From: Cupriavidus basilensis
GTDB taxonomy: Bacteria > Pseudomonadota > Gammaproteobacteria > Burkholderiales > Burkholderiaceae
Length of the DNA: 64,000 nucleotides
Reading direction: 5' to 3'
Assembly: GCF_000876015.1 (NCBI RefSeq)
Contig: NZ_BBQM01000024.1
Location: 1-64,000, forward strand
The notes beneath the pieces are model-generated. The model was not told the DNA's origin. It ran no database searches and saw only the letters and a program-made list of their open reading frames with translations. The position numbers and the translations under genes are program-made. Below, piece after piece: positions 1-17,519 of the stretch (position 1 is its first letter; the number at the start of each line of letters is the position of its first letter).

Positions 1-1571
1 TGCTGGTGCACGGCAAGGCCATCGGCGGGCGGCGCTTCGCCCTGGCCCAGCGCTAGCAGCGCCGAGCGCTCGCCGGCATCGAGCAGCGCTACCGCGTCCA
101 GCGCCACTTCGGGCGCCTCCGCCAGTTGCCGCAGCAGCCGCAGGTAGTGCGCGCCGAGCCGCGCCACGGTGGCGGCGTCGAACAGTTCGGCGGCGTAGTG
201 GAAGCAGGCGCTGATGTGCCCGTCCGTGCTTTCGCGCGTGTCCAGCGTCAGTTCCAGCGCGGTGCTGCGCTCGCCGATGGGCGCGGTCTCCAGCACCAGC
301 CCGGGCAGTTCGGCCAGCGCGGCGCGGTCGCTGCGGCGGTGGTTGTGCACCACCTGGAACAGCGGGTTGTAGCTCATGCTGCGCTCGGGCTGCAGCGCGT
401 CCACCAGTTGCTCGAACGGCAGGTCCTGGTGCGCCTGCGCGCCGAGCACGGCGGCGCGCGCCTGTTCCAGCGCGGCGGCCAGCGGCTGGCGGCCGTCCAG
501 GCGGCCGCGCACGATCTGGGTGTTGACGAACAGGCCGACCACGCCTTCGGTCTCGATGCGGTTGCGGTTGGCCACCGGCACGCCCACGCACAGGTCGCGG
601 CTGCCGGCATGGCGGTAGAGCAGGGCCTGGAAGCCGGCCAGCAGCACCATGAACAGCGTGGCGCCGTGCGCGCGCCCGCGCTCGCGCAGCGCCTGTGCCA
701 GCGCGTCGGGGATTTCGATGTCGAGGCGGTGAGCCTGGTAGACGGCGGCGGCCGGGCGCGGGCGGTCGGTGGGCAGCGCCAGCACGGCGGGCGCGTCGGC
801 CAGTTGCGCGCGCCAGTAGGCCAGTTGCCGCTCTTGCTCGCCGGCTTCCAGCCAGTTGCGCTGCCACGCGGCATAGTCGGCGTAGCCGACCGGCAGTGCC
901 GGCAGGCTGGCGGCATCGCCCAGCAGATGCGCGCGGTAGCAGGCCGCCAGCTCGTCGATCAGCAACTGCATCGACCAGCCGTCCGAGACGATGTGGTGCA
1001 TCACCAGCAGCAGCCGGTGCTCCTCTTCGCCCAGCCGCAGCAGGCGCACGCGCAGCAGCGGCGCGCTGCCGAGGTCGAAGGGCTGGCCGGCCAGCTCGGC
1101 GGCGATGGCGTCGGCGCGCGCGGCGCGGGCCTGCGGCGTGGCTTCGGCCGCGCTGCCCTGGTACAGGTCCAGCAGCGGCATGGCCAGCGCGGCGGCGGGC
1201 AGCACGCGCTGGCGCACTTCGCCGGCGGCGTCGGCCACGAAGGCGGTGCGCAACGCGGCGTGGCGCTGCGCCAGCGTGGCGAAGGCCGCGCCCAGCGCCG
1301 CCACGTCGAGGCGGCCGCGCAGGCTGACGCCGCTGCTGATGTGGTAAGCCGCGCTGGCCGGCTCGAACTGGTGCAGGAACCACTGGCGCTGCTGGGCGTA
1401 GGACAGCGGCGCGCCGGCGGCATCGTCACCGCCTTGCGGCAGCGCAGGAATCGGCAGTTGCGAGAAGGCGATGCCCTGCTCGGCCATCTTGTCGAGGAAC
1501 GCGCGGCGCTGCGCCGGCGCCAGCGTGGCAAAGCGCGCGGCCAGGCGGGCCGCGGTGTTGGCTTCGATCAT
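1..1571 (-). CDS. Non-ribosomal peptide synthetase, N-terminal condensation domain (3' end outside window)
   Basis: This gene is open to the left edge, so only about 523 N-terminal residues are visible. It starts with ATG at 1571, directly after the TGA of the upstream NRPS gene, so the two are probably translationally coupled. The visible part is one complete condensation domain of the LCL kind: an LSYAQQRQWFLHQ opening and an intact HHIVSDGWS catalytic motif, then VGLFVNT and the usual C-terminal LFQVVHNH stretch. The last residues (DGLAVHQ) look like the start of an adenylation domain. It should add the fourth amino acid, after the second predicted Asp. The substrate, any further modules and the release domain lie outside the window. 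Confidence 0.93.
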   Translation of the reverse strand, partial: MIEANTAARLAARFATLAPAQRRAFLDKMAEQGIAFSQLPIPALPQGGDDAAGAPLSYAQQRQWFLHQFEPASAAYHISSGVSLRGRLDVAALGAAFATLAQRHAALRTAFVADAAGEVRQRVLPAAALAMPLLDLYQGSAAEATPQARAARADAIAAELAGQPFDLGSAPLLRVRLLRLGEEEHRLLLVMHHIVSDGWSMQLLIDELAACYRAHLLGDAASLPALPVGYADYAAWQRNWLEAGEQERQLAYWRAQLADAPAVLALPTDRPRPAAAVYQAHRLDIEIPDALAQALRERGRAHGATLFMVLLAGFQALLYRHAGSRDLCVGVPVANRNRIETEGVVGLFVNTQIVRGRLDGRQPLAAALEQARAAVLGAQAHQDLPFEQLVDALQPERSMSYNPLFQVVHNHRRSDRAALAELPGLVLETAPIGERSTALELTLDTRESTDGHISACFHYAAELFDAATVARLGAHYLRLLRQLAEAPEVALDAVALLDAGERSALLALGQGEAPPADGLAVHQ

Positions 1572-9470
<7,899 letters not shown>

Positions 9471-9518
9471 GGGGCTGTCCTGTACGGTGAGCTTGGGCGG
9501 TGCGGGGTCCGGGCGGGA

Positions 9519-12500
9519 TCAGCCGGCGGTGGCGGCGGGCGCGCCGACCGAGGCGCGCAGGGCCGCGCGCGCCTCGGGCGACATCGCGGCCAGCGTGCGC
9601 TGCAGGCCGGCCAGCGTTTCCAGCTGCGCGGGGTCGGCGCTGGCGGCGCGCAGCGCGGTGGCCAGCGCGGCGGCGCTGGGCGCGTCGAACACCGCGCCGG
9701 GCGCGATCTCCAGCTTGAGCAGCTTGCGGATGCGCGCCACCAGCTTGATGACCAGCAGCGAATGGCCGCCGGCCTCGAACAGGTCGTCGGTCACGCGCAG
9801 CGCGGGGGCGTCGAGCAGCTCGCGCATCTGTTCGAGCAGCAGCGCTTCGAGCGCGTCGGCCGGCTCGCGGGCGATGGCGCCGGTGGGCGCATCGTCCCCG
9901 GGCAGCGCGCGCGTGGCCAGCGCGCGCCGGTCGACCTTGCCGTTGGGCAGGCGCGGCAGCTCGGCCACCGCGATCCAGTGCGCGGGCACCATCGGTTCGG
10001 GCAGGCGCGCGGCCAGCGCCGCGCGCAGCGCGGCGCGGCGGGCGCCGCCGAGCGGGACGGCGCTGTCGTCGTCGGGCACCAGCCAGGCGGCCAGGCGCGT
10101 TTCGCCGGTGGCGCCGTCCGGCCCGGCCATCGGCACCACCGCGGCCTGGCGCACGCCGGGCAGCGCCAGCAGCGCGTGCTCGATCTCGCCGCACTCGATG
10201 CGGAAGCCCCGCACCTTGAGCTGGCTGTCGGCGCGGCCCGCCAGTTCCAGGCCGCCGCGCGGCAGGTAGCGCGCGAGGTCGCCGCTGCGGTAGAGGCGCT
10301 CGCCCGCGCGGCGCGGATGCGGCACGAAGGCGTCGCTGTCGCGGCCCAGGTAGCCGCGGCAAAGCTGGGCGCCGCCGAGGTAGAGCTCGCCGGTCTCGCC
10401 GGCCGCGGCCAGTTCGCCGGCGGCGTTGAGCACGTGCGCCTCGCAGTTGGCCAGCACGGTGGTGAGCGGCAGGCCGGCGCCGGGGTCGTTGGCGGCGTCT
10501 TCGGCATCGGCGGCATCGGCGGCATCGTCGGCATGCACGAGGATGCCGACCGTGGTCTCGGTCGGGCCGTAGTGGTTGCACAGGCGCGCGGCGGGCGCGC
10601 GGCGGCGCAGGCGGGCCAGCAGCGCGGGCGACGCGCTTTCGCCGCCCAGCACGATGGCGGCGCCGGCGGGCAGCGGCGCGCCGGCGCCGTTGCCATCGTT
10701 GTCGTGCTCACTGTTGTCTTCGCTGTCGCCGAGCAACGCGTCGAGGTGCGACGGCACCATCTTCAGGCAGTCCGGGCGCTCGCGCGCGAGGAAGCGGGCG
10801 AAGGCGGCGGCGTCCTGCGTGTCGGCGTCGTCGGCCACGCACAGACAGGCGCCGTGCCACAGCGCGCCGAACAGCGTGGTGTTGCCCAGGTCGGCGGCCA
10901 CGGTGGAGGTCAGCGCGAAGCGCTCGCAGCGGTCCAGGCCCAGCGCGTGGCCGGCGGCGGCGGCGTAGTTGAGCAACTGGCCGTGCTCGATCACCACGCC
11001 CTTGGGCGTGCCGGTGGAGCCGGAGGTGTAGAGCACGTAGGCGGGCTGGCCGGCGGCGATGTCCGGCTCGCCGGCATCGGCTGGCGCCGTGGCGCTGTCC
11101 GCCAGCAGCGCGGCCACGTCGACGTGCGGCGGCAGGTCGGCGGCGCCATCGGTGTCATCGGCGCCGCCGGGCAGGTGGCGCGCCCCGGCCAGCACCAGCG
11201 TGGCGCCGGCATCGGCCAGGATCCGCGCGCGGCGCGGCGCCGGCCACGACGGGTCCAGCGGCAGGTAGGCGCCGCCCGCGCGCAGCACGGCCAGCAGCGC
11301 CAGCACCAGTTCGCCGCCGCGCGGCAGCAGCAGGCCGACCGGCGCGCCGCGGCGCAGGCCGAGGGCGGGCAGGCGCGCGGCCAGCGCGTCCACGCGCTGG
11401 TTCAGCGCGCGGTAGTCCAGCTGCAGGCCGGCGGCGCTCAATGCGTTCTGGTGCGGACGCTCGCGTCCCCATTGCGCCAGCCGCTGCGGCAGCATCCGCG
11501 TGCCCGCGTCGAGCGGCGCGGCGTGCATGGCGGCGGCGCGCGCGGCGTCGGCGGCGGTGGCCAGCGGCAGCGCGCCGATGGCGGTGCCGGGCCGCGCGCG
11601 CAGCGTGTCCAGCAGCGTGCGGTACTGGTCCAGCAGGCAGCTCATGGCATCGGCGCGGTAGCGCGCGCCGTCGTAGTGGAGGGCGAACTGGCGCGGCGCG
11701 CCATGTTCGTCCTCGCGGATTTCCAGCGCCAGCTCGAAGCCGGGCAGCGCTTGCGGCGGCTGCGCCTGCCAGTGCGGGCCGCCGCGCGCCGGCATGGCCG
11801 GCGGCAGCGTGGCGAGGGCGAAGCCGATGCGGCCGGGCGCGCCGGCGGCGGCGTCGGCCGGGCAGTGCTCGCGCCAGTCCAGGTGGCTGCCGGCCTGCGC
11901 GGCAAGCTGCGCGAGCCAGTGCGCGAACGGCGCGTCCGGGTCGGGGCGCACCGCCAGTGGCAGCACCGCTTCGTAGCGGCCCACCGCGCCGGCCAGCGCG
12001 TCGAAGTCGCGGCGGCAGTCGTGCAGCCAGCCGGCGGCGAACGCATCGGCCGGGTCCAGGCGCCACAGCAGCAGCCACCAGGCGGCTTGCAGCGCGAGCG
12101 GCAGCGGCTGGCCGAGCGCCTGCGCCCAGGCTTGCAGCGCGGCGGCCTCATCGCTGCCGATCCGCGCGTTCAGCTCGGCCGGCGCCGGCGCCGCGTCCGG
12201 CGCGGCGCGGCGCCACGGCAGGCGCGGCGCGTCCAGCGCGGCGAGCGCGCCGGCGATGCCGTGCCAGTAGTCGTGGCCGGCCTGCGCGTTGTCCTGGGCC
12301 AGGCCGGCGGTCCATTCGAGGTAGTCGGCGTAGGCGAGCGGGGCCTCCTGCGGGTCCTCGGCGGCGTTGGCGTCTTCGCCGGCATAGGCCCGCGCCAGTT
12401 CGCGGTACAGGGTGACGAGGCTGGCGCCGTCGGCGGCGAGCGGGCTGGCGGCCAGCAGCAGCTGGTGGTGGTCGGGGCCGAGCGGCAGCAGCGTGGCGCG

Positions 12501-12818
12501 CAGCGCGGGCAGCGGAGCGGTGGGATTGGCGGGAGCGGCGATGGCATCGGCCGCATCGGCTGCCTCGGCCCATCGCGGCGGCACGCCCTCGAAGCGCTGG
12601 CGCAGGCCGCGCAGCCCCTCGGCGTGGCCGAAGGCGAGGCCCAGGCTGGGGTGGCGCGCGGCCACGCGCAGCAGCGCGTCGCGCAGGCGCGGCACGTCCA
12701 GCGGGCCGCGCAGCGTGGCGGCGAGCGTGACCGGCGCGGTGGCGCGCGCTTCGAGCGCGCGCTGTTCGCGGCCCAGCGGCTGGGCCGCGGCGGAGAAGTC
12801 GTGGACGATGGCGTTCAT
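9519..12818 (-). CDS. NRPS with degenerate C-like domain, A (predicted Asp) and T
   Basis: The protein has 1099 residues from ATG 12818, chosen because GGAGGG stands 9 bases upstream and the previous gene ends 4 bases before; an in-frame ATG 15 codons further up begins with a proline run and overlaps that gene. The first 430 or so residues have the length and fold cues of a condensation domain, but the HHxxxDG motif reads SPLAADG (near 126), so both histidines are lost. The adenylation domain follows (YTSGSTGTPKG near 601; pocket residues read D-L-T-K, G, H as in Asp-activating domains), then a carrier domain (EAGGHSLLVIK near 1018). It probably loads the first Asp. The non-catalytic domain may be an interface domain for the fused hydroxylase of the preceding protein; that is inference. 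Confidence 0.93.
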   Translation of the reverse strand: MNAIVHDFSAAAQPLGREQRALEARATAPVTLAATLRGPLDVPRLRDALLRVAARHPSLGLAFGHAEGLRGLRQRFEGVPPRWAEAADAADAIAAPANPTAPLPALRATLLPLGPDHHQLLLAASPLAADGASLVTLYRELARAYAGEDANAAEDPQEAPLAYADYLEWTAGLAQDNAQAGHDYWHGIAGALAALDAPRLPWRRAAPDAAPAPAELNARIGSDEAAALQAWAQALGQPLPLALQAAWWLLLWRLDPADAFAAGWLHDCRRDFDALAGAVGRYEAVLPLAVRPDPDAPFAHWLAQLAAQAGSHLDWREHCPADAAAGAPGRIGFALATLPPAMPARGGPHWQAQPPQALPGFELALEIREDEHGAPRQFALHYDGARYRADAMSCLLDQYRTLLDTLRARPGTAIGALPLATAADAARAAAMHAAPLDAGTRMLPQRLAQWGRERPHQNALSAAGLQLDYRALNQRVDALAARLPALGLRRGAPVGLLLPRGGELVLALLAVLRAGGAYLPLDPSWPAPRRARILADAGATLVLAGARHLPGGADDTDGAADLPPHVDVAALLADSATAPADAGEPDIAAGQPAYVLYTSGSTGTPKGVVIEHGQLLNYAAAAGHALGLDRCERFALTSTVAADLGNTTLFGALWHGACLCVADDADTQDAAAFARFLARERPDCLKMVPSHLDALLGDSEDNSEHDNDGNGAGAPLPAGAAIVLGGESASPALLARLRRRAPAARLCNHYGPTETTVGILVHADDAADAADAEDAANDPGAGLPLTTVLANCEAHVLNAAGELAAAGETGELYLGGAQLCRGYLGRDSDAFVPHPRRAGERLYRSGDLARYLPRGGLELAGRADSQLKVRGFRIECGEIEHALLALPGVRQAAVVPMAGPDGATGETRLAAWLVPDDDSAVPLGGARRAALRAALAARLPEPMVPAHWIAVAELPRLPNGKVDRRALATRALPGDDAPTGAIAREPADALEALLLEQMRELLDAPALRVTDDLFEAGGHSLLVIKLVARIRKLLKLEIAPGAVFDAPSAAALATALRAASADPAQLETLAGLQRTLAAMSPEARAALRASVGAPAATAG

Positions 12819-12822
12819 CGCT

Positions 12823-15800
12823 TCAGCCCTCCGTGCCGGCGGTGGTGGCGGCAGCGGCCGCATCGGCGGCGGCGCTGCCGGCGAGCGGGCGCAGCGCGTG
12901 GCGCTCGAACATCTCGCCCATCGCCACCACGATCTTGCGCGGGCCCTGGAAGGGGTCGCGGGCGTGCGCGGCGAGCATGTTGTCGAGCATCACCACGTCG
13001 CCCTGGCGCCAGTCGAAGCGCACCGCGCAGGCTTCGTAGAGCTCGCCGAGCAGCGCCATCACGTCGTCGCCGATGGGGCTGCCGTCGCCGAACGTGACCT
13101 GGCGCGGCATGCGCTCGGCGCCGACGATCTCCAGCAGGTCGCGCCGCACCTCGGGGTCCAGGCAGGCGGTGTGGTGCAACTGGACCTGGTTGAAGAAGCT
13201 GCGCTCGCCGGTCACGGGATGGGCGATCACCGCCGGGCACAGCTCGCGGGTCTGCAGGGTGTCGGCGTCGAGCCAGCGGAAGTCGGTGCCGGAGGCGCGC
13301 AGGCGCGCTTCGACCTCGGCGCGCTCGGCGGTCTTGAAGAAGTCGCGCCAGCTCACGTCGAGCTTGTCGTTGAAGGTGCGCACGTAGCGCAGCTGCCGGC
13401 GCTCGAACTGCTCGGCCAGCGCGCGCGGCAGGCGGCGGTACATCTCGCGGCAGTCGACGATGGGCGTGGCGCCGCCCACCGGCGCCGGCAGCTCGCAGAA
13501 GAACCACTGCTTGCGCGGCCAGCGCGACAGGTGGGCGCTTTCGTTGTGGTAGAGGATCATCTCGCGCTCGGGGTAGGGCGTGGAGCGGTAGGTGTTGCGT
13601 CCGCCTTCCTTCTTGGGCAGGTCGCCGTAGGCGCCGTACAGGCCGGGCTCGATGGCCTCGGCGAAGGCTTCGAACTCCTGCGGCGTGCGCAGGCCGAAGC
13701 CGCGCAGCAGGATGCCGCCGTGGCGGCACAGCGTGGACTCGATGTAGTCGCGCTGCGCGCGCGCCCAGCCCACCGCGTCGATGTCGCTGGTGCCGGGCTC
13801 GATCACGATGGGGAAGGTCTTGCCGGGGGCGAGGAAGGAGGTCGCCACCAGCGGGCGCGCGGTGGTGGCCACCGCGGGTGAGGCGGATGAGACGGACGGG
13901 GCCGCCGGCGCGCGGCGGGTCAGTTGCTTGAGCTTGTCGAGCTTGCTGCTAGGACTTGGGCTGGGCGTCATGGCGGTATGGATGATGTCGTTGGCTTCGA
14001 TGGAGCGGGTGGCGTGGCCGGCCGCGCCGGGCAGGGCGAAGGCGGGCAGTGGCCGGTCGGGATCGGCCACGGCCTGCGCCAGCACGGCGGCATAGGCTTC
14101 GGCCAGCGCCGCGGCGGCGGCGGGCGAGAACAGCGCGGTGGCGTAGACCCACTCGGCGCGCAGGCCGCCGGCGTGGGGCTCGAGAAAGACCGCGAGGTCG
14201 AACTTGGCGGCGTGCGCCGGCGCGGGCAGGCGGCTGGCGCTCACGCCGTCCATCGCCAGCGTGCCGGCGGGCGTGTTGTGCAGCACGAACAGCACCTGCA
14301 CCAGCGGGTGCCAGCCGCGCTCGCGCCGCGCGGCGCCCTGGCCGGCGGCCTCGACGATGCGCTCGAACGGCAGCGCCTGGTGGTCGAACGCTGCCAGCGC
14401 GCGCGCGCGCACCTGCGCCAGCAGGTCGGTGAAGCGCAGGTCCGCGGCGCAGCGCGCGCGCAGCGGCAGCACGTTGACGAAGAAGCCGATCAGGCCTTCG
14501 AGCTCGCGGCGCGGGCGGCCGGCCACGTCGATGCCGACCAGTTGTTCCTCGGCGCCGCCCGCGCGGTGCAGCAGCAGGTGGAAGGCGGCCAGCAGCACCA
14601 TGTAGCGGGTGGCGCCGTGGGCGTGGGCGAGCGCGTCGGCCTGCGCCAGCAGCGCGGCGGGCAGGGTGGCGTGGCAGGCGGCGCCGGCCGTGGATGCCAC
14701 CGGCGGGCGCGGGTAGGTGGTTGGCAGCGTGGGCGCCCGCGGCGCGCCTTGCAGGGCGCCGCGCCAGTAGTCGGCGTCGGCGCGCAGCCGCGCCTGCCGC
14801 GCGGGCGCCTGCTGGTGGACCGCGTAGTCGGCGTACTGGATCGGCAGCGGCGGCAGCGCGGCGGCGGCGCCGGCCCGCGCGGCGTTGTAGCCGGCGGCGA
14901 ATTCGTCGAGCAGCACGCCGACCGACCAGCCGTCGCCGGCGATATGGTGCAGCGTCAGCAGCAGCGCGTGGTCGTCGGCGGCCAGGCGCACGAGGCGCGC
15001 GCGCAGCGGCGGCGCGTGGGCGAGGTCGAACGGCTCGCGCGCCTGCGCCTCGGCCAGCTCGCGCAGGGCAAGTTCGCGCTGCGCCGGGCCGAGCGTGGCG
15101 AGGTCGCTGAGCGGCACCTCGAGCGCCAGCGTGGCGGCGATGCACGCATAAGGCTCGCCGTGGGCGTCGGCGCGATAGGCGGTGCGCAGGATCTCGTGGC
15201 GCGCCACCAGCGCGTTCAGGCTGGCGCGCACCGCGTCGGCGTCGAGCGCGCCCGTCAGGCGCAGGCCGCCAGCCATGTTGTAGGTCCAGCGCGCCGCGGC
15301 GCCGCCGATGCGGTCGACCAGCCACAGGCGGTGCTGGGCCGGCGCCAGCGGCATGTTGGGGTGGCGCGGGGCGGGGGCGATGGCGTCGTGGAGGTCGGCC
15401 TTGTTTTCGCCGGCCTTGTTGTCCGCGCTGCCGTCGATGCGGTCGATGCGGTCGAGCGCCCCGGCGCAGGCGGCCAGCGTGGGATGGTCGAACAGCAGGC
15501 GCAGCGGCACCGCCGCGCCATGCCGCTCGCGCAGCCGCGCCACCAGCCGGGCGGCGGCCAGCGAGTTGCCGCCGCTGGCGAAGAAATGCGCGTGGCGGCC
15601 GGCGGGGGCGTGGCCGAGCAGTTCCTGCCACAGCGCGGCCAGCGCCAGCTCGGTGGAGCCGCGCGGGGGCTCGGCCCGGGCTTGGTCGCCCGCATCGGCC
15701 GGCGCGCCGCCGCGCGTGAACGCGCCGTGCGCCCACACCGCGCAGGCATCGAGGCTGTCGTCGAGCCAGCCCTGGCGGCAGGCGGCGCGCTGCAGCTTGC

Positions 15801-17460
15801 CGCTGGAGGTCTTGGGCAGGGCGCCGGGATTGAGCAGCAGCGCCACCGCCAGCGGCTCGCCGCAGGCATCGCCCACGGCTTCGGCCAGCGCCTGCACCAG
15901 CGCGCCGTGGCCGACGCGGCGCTGCTCGGGGCGCGAGATTTCCACGGCGAGGCCGATGCCCTCGCCGTGGCCCGCCGCCACCGCGAAGGCCGCCACGCGG
16001 CCCGGCCGGGCGCTGGCCACGCGGGTTTCCACGGCGCGCTCGATGTCCTGCGGGTAGAAGTTCTGGCCGCGCACGATGATGAGATCCTTGCGGCGGCCGG
16101 CGATATAGAGCTGGCCGTCGCGGCGCAGGCCGAGGTCGCCGGTGCGCAGCCAGGCCGCACCGTCATCGGTGCCGGCGAAGCTTTCCGCCGTGGCCCGCGG
16201 GTTGCGCCAGTAGCCGCGCGTCACGCTGGCGCCGCGCACCTGGATCTCGCCCACGGCGCCGTCGGGCAGGGCGCGGCCGCCGGCATCGGCGATGCGCACC
16301 GCGTGGCCGGCGCGCGCGAAGCCGCAGGCCACCAGTTCGGTGGCGGCCGGCGTGGCGTCCTGGCCGCCGGGCACGTCGTCGCTGGCCGGCATGCCTTGCC
16401 CGCGCGCCAGCGCCGCGGTGTCGAAGCGCGTGCTGGCCATGCCCTTGCCGCGCTCGCCGCCGGTGACGAACAGCGTGGCCTCGGCCAGGCCGTAGCAGGG
16501 GTAGAGCGCGCCGGCGCGGAAACCCGCCCCGGCGAAGCGCTGCGCGAACGCGCGCAGGGTGTCGGCGCGCACCGGCTCGGCGCCGGAGAAGGCCAGCGCC
16601 CAGCTCGACAGGTCCAGCCCTTCGAGCTGGGCGTCGCGCACGCGCTCCACGCACAGGCGGTAGGCGAAGTCGGGCCCGCCGGACACCGTGCCGCGATGGC
16701 GCGAGATGGCCTGCAGCCAGCGTGCCGGGCGCTCCAGGAACAGCCGCGGCGGCATCAGCACCACCGGCGTGCCGGTGTGGATCGGCTGCAGCAGGCCGCC
16801 GATCAGCCCCATGTCGTGGTACAGCGGCAGCCAGCTCACCATCACGTCGCCGGGCGCCACGGCCATGCCGGCCTGGATCGCGGCCTCGTTGGCCATGACG
16901 TTGCCGTGGCTGACCATCACGCCCTTGGGCGCGGCGGTGGAGCCGGACGTGTATTGCAGGAAGGCGAGCGTGTCGGGCGTGGCCGCGAACGGTTGCCAGC
17001 CGGCCGGCGGCGGCGCCAGCGGCGCGTCGGCCAGCACCACGCGCGCGCGCGGGGCGATGGCGGCCAGCGTGTCGCCGTGGGCTTCGGCCTGCGCGGTGGT
17101 GGTCAGCAGCACGCCGGCGGCGGCGTCGGCGGCGATGGCGCGCAGGCGGCTGACCTGGGCCACGCGCATGGCGCCGGGCTCGAACGCGGGCACGGCCACG
17201 AGGCCGGCGTAGAGGCAGGCGAAGAAACCGGCCACGTAGTCGATGCCGCTGTCCATCAGCAGCAGCACGCGCTCGCCGGGCGCGGCGTGCCCGCCCAGGC
17301 AGGCGGCCAGCGCGCGCGCGCGGGCGTCGAGCGCGGCGTAGCCGTGGCGCTGCTCGCCGGCGTCGTCGATAGTGATCAGCGCCGTGTCGCCGGCGCGCTG
17401 CGCGGCCAGGCGGCCGAGGTGGGCCACCAGCGTGGCCGGGACGTTCGGATCGGGCTGCAT
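12823..17460 (-). CDS. FAAL-ACP-C-TauD fusion: lipoinitiation NRPS with Fe(II)/2-oxoglutarate dioxygenase
   Basis: The protein has 1545 residues. The first 580 or so are a fatty acyl-AMP ligase (QYTSGSTAAPKG near 173, LPLYHDMGLIGG, PCYGLAEATLF), which adenylates a free fatty acid. A carrier domain follows (FASGGNSLAAARL, serine near 630), then a condensation domain with intact HHIAGDGWS near 840, which should acylate the first amino acid. After a Ser/Pro/Thr-rich linker near 1170 comes a TauD/SyrP-like dioxygenase with an HNE iron motif near 1305 and a distal histidine near 1498 (DNMLAAHARDPFQGPRK). Such enzymes beta-hydroxylate carrier-bound Asp in SyrP and siderophore pathways. Because the neighbouring A domains read as Asp, hydroxyaspartate formation is the likely role. 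ATG at 17460 lies 60 bases after the thioesterase gene. Confidence 0.94.
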   Translation of the reverse strand: MQPDPNVPATLVAHLGRLAAQRAGDTALITIDDAGEQRHGYAALDARARALAACLGGHAAPGERVLLLMDSGIDYVAGFFACLYAGLVAVPAFEPGAMRVAQVSRLRAIAADAAAGVLLTTTAQAEAHGDTLAAIAPRARVVLADAPLAPPPAGWQPFAATPDTLAFLQYTSGSTAAPKGVMVSHGNVMANEAAIQAGMAVAPGDVMVSWLPLYHDMGLIGGLLQPIHTGTPVVLMPPRLFLERPARWLQAISRHRGTVSGGPDFAYRLCVERVRDAQLEGLDLSSWALAFSGAEPVRADTLRAFAQRFAGAGFRAGALYPCYGLAEATLFVTGGERGKGMASTRFDTAALARGQGMPASDDVPGGQDATPAATELVACGFARAGHAVRIADAGGRALPDGAVGEIQVRGASVTRGYWRNPRATAESFAGTDDGAAWLRTGDLGLRRDGQLYIAGRRKDLIIVRGQNFYPQDIERAVETRVASARPGRVAAFAVAAGHGEGIGLAVEISRPEQRRVGHGALVQALAEAVGDACGEPLAVALLLNPGALPKTSSGKLQRAACRQGWLDDSLDACAVWAHGAFTRGGAPADAGDQARAEPPRGSTELALAALWQELLGHAPAGRHAHFFASGGNSLAAARLVARLRERHGAAVPLRLLFDHPTLAACAGALDRIDRIDGSADNKAGENKADLHDAIAPAPRHPNMPLAPAQHRLWLVDRIGGAAARWTYNMAGGLRLTGALDADAVRASLNALVARHEILRTAYRADAHGEPYACIAATLALEVPLSDLATLGPAQRELALRELAEAQAREPFDLAHAPPLRARLVRLAADDHALLLTLHHIAGDGWSVGVLLDEFAAGYNAARAGAAAALPPLPIQYADYAVHQQAPARQARLRADADYWRGALQGAPRAPTLPTTYPRPPVASTAGAACHATLPAALLAQADALAHAHGATRYMVLLAAFHLLLHRAGGAEEQLVGIDVAGRPRRELEGLIGFFVNVLPLRARCAADLRFTDLLAQVRARALAAFDHQALPFERIVEAAGQGAARRERGWHPLVQVLFVLHNTPAGTLAMDGVSASRLPAPAHAAKFDLAVFLEPHAGGLRAEWVYATALFSPAAAAALAEAYAAVLAQAVADPDRPLPAFALPGAAGHATRSIEANDIIHTAMTPSPSPSSKLDKLKQLTRRAPAAPSVSSASPAVATTARPLVATSFLAPGKTFPIVIEPGTSDIDAVGWARAQRDYIESTLCRHGGILLRGFGLRTPQEFEAFAEAIEPGLYGAYGDLPKKEGGRNTYRSTPYPEREMILYHNESAHLSRWPRKQWFFCELPAPVGGATPIVDCREMYRRLPRALAEQFERRQLRYVRTFNDKLDVSWRDFFKTAERAEVEARLRASGTDFRWLDADTLQTRELCPAVIAHPVTGERSFFNQVQLHHTACLDPEVRRDLLEIVGAERMPRQVTFGDGSPIGDDVMALLGELYEACAVRFDWRQGDVVMLDNMLAAHARDPFQGPRKIVVAMGEMFERHALRPLAGSAAADAAAAATTAGTEG

Positions 17461-17519
17461 GCTTGGATCGGCTTTCCAGGAAAACGGTTGGCGTGGGAGG
17501 GTGGCGCCGCGCGCGGCGT

